A stretch of 29,987 nucleotides of DNA, taken from the NCBI GenBank assembly GCA_025201805.1, contig MU619253.1:304227-334213 (forward strand). Reading direction: 5' to 3'. Origin of the DNA: Parasitella parasitica. Lineage: Eukaryota > Mucoromycota > Mucoromycetes > Mucorales > Mucoraceae. The first letter of the stretch is position 1. Each line of letters begins with the position of its first letter. A program made the translations under genes and the position numbers. The notes below the pieces were generated by a model. That model saw only the letters and a list, made by a program, of their open reading frames with translations. It was not told the DNA's origin and made no database searches. Below are positions 24,532-29,987 of the stretch, in pieces.

Positions 24532-25689
24532 GAGTGGATGTATATATAATGTTTTGGTAAAGTTGAAAGAAAATATGTGTAAAAGAAAAGAGGAGAAAAG
24601 GCAAGACAAACAAGTGGAGGCAAAAAATTGTGATCACATCATACATGGTCGGTGTTCAGAGGGATGTCCTGACCGCTTTTTCTGTATATTTTGGGGTAAA
24701 TCATGATCATCCAAATCCATTCGCTCCTCTTTTTTATTACTATTTTACCTGACTCTCTAAAGGCGGCATGTGGCGAAATCATCATCCAATATAAGAATCA
24801 AAGAATTGATTTAAAATTATCTAGAACAAGTTTCTGATGAAAACGCTGAACCAAGCAGGGGATTACTTTGAAATACTAAGGATGCATGTTCAGGTATATC
24901 ATCCCGACGTTAAGCTATCATCATAGTTTCACAAATACTCGTAATCCTCTGACTCGATGAAATTGTGTGCTGAATGATGCCCTAACCTAATAATAATGAT
25001 AGAAAGTTCAAGATATTCTGCAAAGCAAGCACTATTAAATATGATATTGATATTCAATCTACTTTGATCATCCAAATCAAAAGTTTCAATAGACTATTCA
25101 GAAAATAAAATTAGCCATCATATAAAATGACTTCAAAGGTTACAAATGCAATTTATACATCATACTCTTTTATAAGAAAAAGAAGCTTTTATTATCCGTC
25201 TGTTATCTGTCATCTCAGTGTCTAAACTACTCACGTAGAAGTAGTTTCTAATGGCCGTTAATTGAATATAAGACGAAAATGAGCCTTCCAAATGTGAGCC
25301 AATGCGATAACAACACTACTAAAGAATAAGGCCAGCTGACTGAAGCGAATATTGGAGAAGTAAAACGAGCGAAAGATCTAAACCCATTGGAGGCTAAATT
25401 CAAAACGGTTATACTTTTATATCACTTGATTAAATTCCTTTGAAAAGCTACATGACGCTTTGTTTTCAACATTTCGAGCGTAGATTTCAAGCTCTTTTCT
25501 TTTTCATACAATTGAATCGTAAAAAAAAAAAAAAAGGAAACTATTGGATAATGATGAAAGCTGTAGTAACTTCATTAGCTAGAACTTTTGATTTTCTTGT
25601 ATACATATTTCCATTTCTTTGACTTCAAAATCAGTTTAAACATCAGGCCCATTAGGAAAGCAATAAAGTACATCTCCCATCTCATTACT
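24532..25689. other. intergenic region, no supported gene
   Basis: Upstream of CK1; the first ~200 bases are C/T-rich on the minus strand and are probably its promoter. An 8-bp perfect inverted repeat (AAACTACT/AGTAGTTT, loop 8) lies at 25224-25247. The 60-codon frame at 25440-25622 spans an A14 run and looks like chance. Parts may be decayed repeat sequence continuing into the LINE fragment. Confidence 0.5.
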
Positions 25690-26131
25690 CGTCACCTATT
25701 GTGTTGTTGTTCCATGACCTTATAATTCATCGCTCTTGATGTCATCGCATTGTTCCTGACAAAGTTTCTTCTGTTTATACTCTTTGTGGTTTTGCTACTG
25801 AGGAGTTGTCTCGTTTCGTGGTGGGTTGTTCTTATAAATAAGGCTTATTGGAGTGATGTTTTATCCTCACTATCCTTGCATAATCTCTTTCCCAATGATC
25901 TGTCTATCTGGACAGCTCTTACTAAATTTTATTCTGTTGATATGGTGATCTTGGATTAGGATGTTCCGGTTTCTCTTGGTGCTGTTTATAGTCCACTTTG
26001 GGAATATCATTGGCGTGTGTCATACACATTGAGCCCTGGATTGCGCAAGTAATCAAGTTGACATTTTTTACTTTATTTATAGTTTATTATTGAAATTTTA
26101 ATAAAGATCCGCTTTACTATAAAAAAAAAAG
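25690..26131 (+). mobile_element. decayed 3' end of a LINE (non-LTR) retrotransposon with zf-RVT finger
   Basis: Read across frames, the segment encodes a protein end like those after the reverse transcriptase of non-LTR elements. One frame reads HRIVPDKVSSVYTLCGFATE and ELSRFVVGCSYK (a zf-RVT-like Cys/His pattern with a conserved HF/RF..GC step); the sequence then shifts frame to AYWSDVLSSLSLHNLFPND and SIWTALTKFYSVDMVILD, reads through a TAG to DVPVSLGAVYSPLWEYHWR, and ends at TAA (26048-26050). At least one frameshift (about 25840) and two internal stops (near 25737 and 25957) show it is dead. A short 3' UTR with AATAAA and a terminal A10 run (26121-26130) mark the typical poly-A end. The 5' part is missing, consistent with usual 5' truncation. 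No target-site duplication was found. Confidence 0.7.
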
Positions 26132-26405
26132 ATCACTTGTTACATTGTTTAATCGAGGAAAATCGTATTTACAACTTTGTCAGTCGTAGATACTAAATTA
26201 ACTGAATTCCCTATACTCTTTTCCAATGTATTTTTTAACACTCTATTTTTTAGTTTCTTCATTAATGATTTCTCTCTTCTTTTTCAAGATTTAAATTAGG
26301 ATTCGATGCGTTGCGTGTGTTTAGAATAACAAAATATAGCCAGAAAAATACAATTAGAACTGAATATATTTATTTTGCTATTCCAAGATTGAATGAAGAT
26401 TTAAA

Positions 26406-26702
26406 CTAGTGTATGTTTTGAAGGTATTTATAGTTATTTGACATAGCCGCAGCAATAGGACCATGATCTAGGATGAGGGATAATTGGGTACGCCTTGAAC
26501 CAATCCCTAGGAGCTTGGTGGATAAGAGTTTCCGAGTTACCAGTAAGACAAGAGCATAGATACGTATACAGGATAGAATGTTGTTCCTAGTAGCTTTGAT
26601 GGAAGAACATTCATCAGGATTAAACACCGACCTCAGGAACCAAATGTCATAGGATATCACCACTTTGTACTGGGATAAAGATTCGCCATTCAATGTTACC
26701 AC
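26406..26702 (-). pseudogene. 98-codon open frame inside repeat copy 1, unrecognised
   Basis: Reads smoothly from ATG to TAG, including SQYKVVISYDIWFLRSVFNP and LLGIGSRRTQLSLILDHG. The equivalent frame in the second repeat copy is about 80% similar but broken by two stops (TGA in place of the GAA after AATGGC, and TGA after TGGAAAACC). It is therefore either a remnant of a mobile-element protein kept open by chance in one copy, or non-coding. No domain recognised. Confidence 0.3.
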
Positions 26703-26774
26703 TTATGTCTCTTTGCCATGTCTAAATAAAGTCATTCCATTCTACTACGCATTTCTACTCATGCTCGCTTTATG

Positions 26775-26799
26775 ATGTATTATACAGAGTATAATACAT
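26775..26799. other. hairpin in repeat copy 1
   Basis: ATGTATTATA at 26775-26784, loop CAGAG, then TATAATACAT at 26790-26799: a perfect 10-bp stem. The counterpart in copy 2 keeps the stem with two compensated pair changes. Confidence 0.85.
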
Positions 26800-26829
26800 T
26801 ACCGCTAAGATTTGATCTGTATCCTAAAC

Positions 26830-27867
26830 GGCGTGCCTCTTTGTCTAGAAGATATATGTGAGTAATAAAACCATTAGGTCATTGTGATGTACCCTAGAGT
26901 GGGGTCTTGGAGCCTTGTTAGCGCGTATCCCCTTATTTTTTTCGTTCAACGGCATTCGTTTCCTAGTTATTGCATCAAAACTATATATTCACTGATTACC
27001 AGTCGCTTTATTTGATCACGTTCACTCACTCTTTTGTAAAACCCAACTATCCATTCGGAAAACGAATTACAACGAAGGCCGTATAGAAATCACAGTGAAT
27101 ACCCAAATTTTCAGTGATTAAAAGCAAGTATATCACAAATCGTTTCTATAATCGAACTACATAGGGTATACTTTTCCTCTCTAAGATCGCTGCAATACTA
27201 TTGCAACGTATATTAATTATTGGTTTATGGCAACGAGGCAAAATGATTTTAATTTCATGCTGTCAAGAACAAAAATACTGGCTGGTTTTCTCATAGTTTG
27301 TCGCAGTAAGGGAATTATCGTCGCGCTGTTGTGAAATTGAGAGGCTATTATTTGTAAATACTAGATATAATTGAACCAATTCATCTATTGTTTCTTATAC
27401 AAATAGATCTATATAAATCAGATTGCGAGCTGCTAGCAATGGATTGTAAGAACGAAAGTCCGTATCTAATCGACTCCTAAAGCAGCTTGGTGTGTTTTAT
27501 GCATCGGACTAACTTTAGCAACTAATTCAACACTTTTACCAGATTCTGTTTAGAGTAACTGATTTATCAGAATGAGAAATTATTCAAATAAAACGGTTGT
27601 GAATTAATCAGGTAAAGATCTCGTTTATTACATGGAAAAATGATGGTTTATATACTAGTGAATCTAAGTGGACTGATGGGAGGATAAGATACAAGTGTGA
27701 GACATGGTGTGATTTAGAGAATGGAACGATAGATCGTATCTATTATCCATGAACATGTCATGTTGAGTTATAAATAAGGAACATGATCCATTGGGATATG
27801 TTCCTGAATTGTGTTCAGGATTGAGTTTACTTGAGTTTGACTTCCGGTTGGGAAATTGACACATCAG
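26830..27867. other. 1.04-kb spacer between the two direct repeats
   Basis: No coding gene is supported. The 72-codon minus-strand frame at 27664-27882 overlaps several palindromes and has no domain. A cluster of three short inverted repeats occurs at 27752-27819: AACATG/CATGTT, GGAACAT/ATGTTCC and CCTGAA/TTCAGG, the last two overlapping by two bases. TATAAATAA at 27769-27777 lies within the cluster. It could be the interior of a non-autonomous element flanked by the repeats. Confidence 0.5.
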
Positions 27868-28376
27868 TAACGAAATATACACAGAAAAAATGCAATTAGA
27901 GCTAAATATATTTATTTAGCTATTCCAAGATTGAATGAGGATTTGAAACTAGTGTACGTTTTGAAGGTATTTATAGTTATTTGACAGTGCCGCAGCAATA
28001 AGACCATGATCTAGGATGAGGGATAATTGGGTACGCCTTGAACCAATCCCTAGGAGCTGGATGGATCAGGTTTTCCAAGTTACTAGTAAGACCAGAGCGC
28101 AAATACGTATGAAGGATAGAGTGTTGTTCATAGTAGTTTTGATGAAAGAACATTCAACAGGATTTAACACCGATTTCAGGAACCACATGTCATAGGATAT
28201 CACCACTTTGTACTGGGATGAAGATCAGCCATTCAATGGCACCACTCATGTCCCTTTGCCTTGTCTAAATAAAGTCATTCCATTCTACTACACATTTCTA
28301 CTCATGCTCGCTCGCTTTATGATAGATTATACAGAATATAATCTACTACCACTAAGATTTGATCTGTATCCTAAAC
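27868..28376. repeat. dispersed direct repeat, copy 2 (about 0.5 kb)
   Basis: Second copy of the 26327-26829 repeat, same orientation. It differs by scattered substitutions and a 4-bp CGCT duplication (CTCGCTCGCTTTAT against CTCGCTTTAT, about 28311). It keeps the 55-bp identical core and the AATAAA on the minus strand (about 27908), but its open frame is interrupted. Confidence 0.88.
28323..28345. other. hairpin in repeat copy 2
   Basis: TAGATTATA at 28323-28331, loop CAGAA, TATAATCTA at 28337-28345: a perfect 9-bp stem. Relative to copy 1, pair G-C became A-T and pair T-A became G-C, so both sides of the stem changed together. Confidence 0.85.
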
Positions 28377-29793
28377 ATTAAGGATATGATGTTACTTGCA
28401 AATTACTTTTATCGATTAGTATCGACTAGTATTTTAGATAAGACCAAAAATTTATGTAGATGTAACAAGTATAAATGGCAGAGATGCAAAGTTGAATCTT
28501 TAATAAAGTAATCTCAAGTTTTCGTATCTCGTTAATCCAACGTTTTATTTTATACTTTTCTTATTTTCGATCTTGCAGATCTCAACACTTACACTCAAAA
28601 AAATGTGCTCAAAAAAGTAAAATTTGCGTACAAAAATGTAGCTGTAGCTTTTGTTTATTTCTCAATTTTTGTAGTATGGACCAGTAATTTATTATTGCTT
28701 TCATTTCATATCGTTACATACAATATTGTCTTGGTTATGTAGCCTTTGGTTGACACAGGCAATGATGGAAAACAGTGCAAGATTAGCTATTACCCGATTC
28801 GATTTGAAATTGAAGCAGCCGCTGAGGTATTTGCTATATACAAGAAAAGTGCATGAGTATAATAAATTCTGTTGACGACAATAACAAATAACCACCTACA
28901 TTAATTGTGAAAAGAGATGATACGATATTATAGATAATGCTCGAAAAAAGAAGCAAGGATGTAGCCTCTTGAAAAAAAGCAGCAAGGTTTATCTTCATAA
29001 CTTCTAGAATCCAGGGCAAAAATGAGCAACACACCTCTCATATTATCGTATATGTTCAGATACTGGGCACAAAATTATACCTGTAGCATGCCTAAATAAT
29101 AGAAGAAATCTAATTTTAGTGTATATTAATAAAGCAAAAGAAGCAAGCCAAAAAGTATTCAAAACTACCTCGACATTGACACCCAAACGACGTATAATGC
29201 AAAAAAAAATTTCATACATAGCATCATCTTTAGCTATTGCCTATATTCAGCAGTAAAAGTAGTCAGTCATTTAGTTGCTACAAACAATTTAATGCACATA
29301 TCAATACCATGCTCTCATATGAAATATTAAACTGAGCAGAGCTTCTATATATTATTGACAAAAGGATTAATAGTTTGTTAGAATAAACTCGAAAATATAC
29401 CATGATAATAGCAATATACAAAATATGTTGCGTATCATTTCCTTATACCAAGCTGTTCCTTGGTAAAAGAGAAGCTACAATTTCTTACGATAATATAAAA
29501 CTACAGTTACGTGAAGATGTTATTACTCTGTATAATGTACTTATATTTGGCACAAATGTGCTAACGTTGTATGTTTTTTAAGTTAAAATACCAGTTCATA
29601 AAGTTGTAAAAGGATAGATAAAACAAAAGAAAAAGGCCAAGGAGAGCTAACAAAGAAGCTAAAATAGTATGCATTCGGTCATCACAATATGCAATGTTTG
29701 CGCTAAGTATGTAGTAAGAACCCAATAGAAAAACACCGCTACAAGGTCATCTCAACATTTGAAAGCAAGACATGTACAAAGAAAATATATAAT
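28377..29793. other. AT-rich region, no resolved gene
   Basis: No frame with recognisable family features. On the minus strand some splice-like signals occur (for example TATATAG at 28835-28841 followed by a compositionally coding-like stretch to GGTAATAG near 28795), so a multi-exon gene continuing from the partial gene at 29794 cannot be excluded. I could not build a consistent model. Confidence 0.4.
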
Positions 29794-29987
29794 TTATTCA
29801 AGTATAATGTTACTGGTGCTAGCATTATTACTACCAGCGTCTTCTTCAACATTTTGAACAACACTTTGGTTAGAAATAGGTATTTCTTCGTCACTTTTTG
29901 CTTTCAGATGAACATTTGTATGATCGTGAGAGCATAAATAAACTTTTACTCAAAACAGATGCGATCTTTGGAATGCAATATCTCAAC
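29794..29987 (-). CDS. C-terminal end of a gene running off the window, unrecognised
   Basis: On the minus strand the final exon (29794-29900) reads KSDEEIPISNQSVVQNVEED then AGSNNASTSNIILE and stops (TAA at 29794-29796). Composition is that of a disordered, acidic, S/N-rich tail. A 49-nt intron (29901-29949, GTAAAA donor, AAAG acceptor) would join it in phase to 29950-29987 (LRYCIPKIASVL). Unspliced, the frame closes with a TGA just upstream. No family recognised; the rest lies beyond the window. Confidence 0.45.

Larger units (their letters stand above)
26327..26829. repeat. dispersed direct repeat, copy 1 (about 0.5 kb)
   Basis: Aligns by eye over its whole length with 27868-28376 in the same orientation, roughly 85-90% identical, with a 55-bp core (26461-26515) identical to 28004-28058. 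Both copies start near TAACRAAATATA and end with GATTTGATCTGTATCCTAAAC. On the minus strand this copy carries a 98-codon open frame (26406-26702) followed by AATAAA (about 26370), so it may be the 3' part of a transcribed element. No transposase or reverse transcriptase motif is recognisable. Confidence 0.88.

Noticed and set aside
26461-26515. Pol III B-box-like motif GGTTCAAGGC on the minus strand, suggesting a SINE
   Set aside because: No A box at the expected distance, no tRNA-like fold, and the motif lies inside an open reading frame.
27664-27882. 72-codon minus-strand frame
   Set aside because: It overlaps a palindrome cluster and a repeat boundary, has no domain and no splice context.
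26327-28376. Repeat pair as LTRs of a classical LTR retrotransposon
   Set aside because: The repeat ends are not TG...CA, no primer-binding site or polypurine tract was seen, and the interior has no gag or pol.

Overview
The window looks like draft-assembly sequence from an early-diverging filamentous fungus, most likely Mucoromycota (Mucorales-like). The DNA is AT-rich. Genes are compact, with many 43-127 nt GT-AG introns, often carrying CTAAT/CTAAC-like branch sites. Protein families are fungal throughout: Dsc3-type ubiquitin-like membrane protein, vacuolar aspartic proteinase, DUF2433 protein, GGA adaptor. The taxonomic call is inference. The sequence starts inside a poly-A run and has a 10-N gap at 12190-12199.

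Bases 1-11200 (gene-dense): a 5'-incomplete SR-protein kinase (+); a large unrecognised, intrinsically disordered protein with a conserved-looking C-terminal domain (+, 3663-6499); then three minus-strand genes in tandem: the cytosolic Fe-S assembly factor NAR1, a DTW-domain tRNA-uridine aminocarboxypropyltransferase, and an LST-2-like protein without a FYVE finger.

Bases 11200-13460 (gene-poor): an assembly gap flanked by poly-T, a few exon-like fragments, a possible small secreted peptide and a 113-bp segment bounded by 10-bp inverted repeats.

Bases 13460-24540 (gene-dense again): a CYSTM tail-anchored protein (+), mRNA cap guanine-N7 methyltransferase (+), vacuolar aspartic protease (-), a metallophosphatase-like/RRM fusion of the DUF2433 type (-), a Dsc3-like protein (-), a 14-exon GGA clathrin adaptor (+) and a CK1-alpha-like casein kinase (-).

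Bases 24540-29987 (repeat-rich): the decayed 3' end of a LINE-type retrotransposon with a zf-RVT finger and a poly-A tail; two roughly 0.5-kb direct repeats about 1.04 kb apart that share a hairpin whose stem differs by two compensated base pairs; and the last exon(s) of a minus-strand gene running off the window.

I see no operon-like system. The genes are mostly independent housekeeping functions (splicing kinase, Fe-S biogenesis, tRNA and cap modification, Golgi/vacuole traffic, signalling). Loose themes are RNA processing (SRPK, DTWD1, cap methyltransferase, RRM fusion) and Golgi/endosome/vacuole traffic (GGA, Dsc3, PEP4, LST-2-like, possibly the disordered protein). The most unusual items are the covarying hairpin in the repeat pair, the catalytically degenerate phosphatase-RRM fusion, and the unrecognised disordered protein. 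Exon structures were worked out by hand from splice motifs and reading-frame continuity; no transcript data were available.
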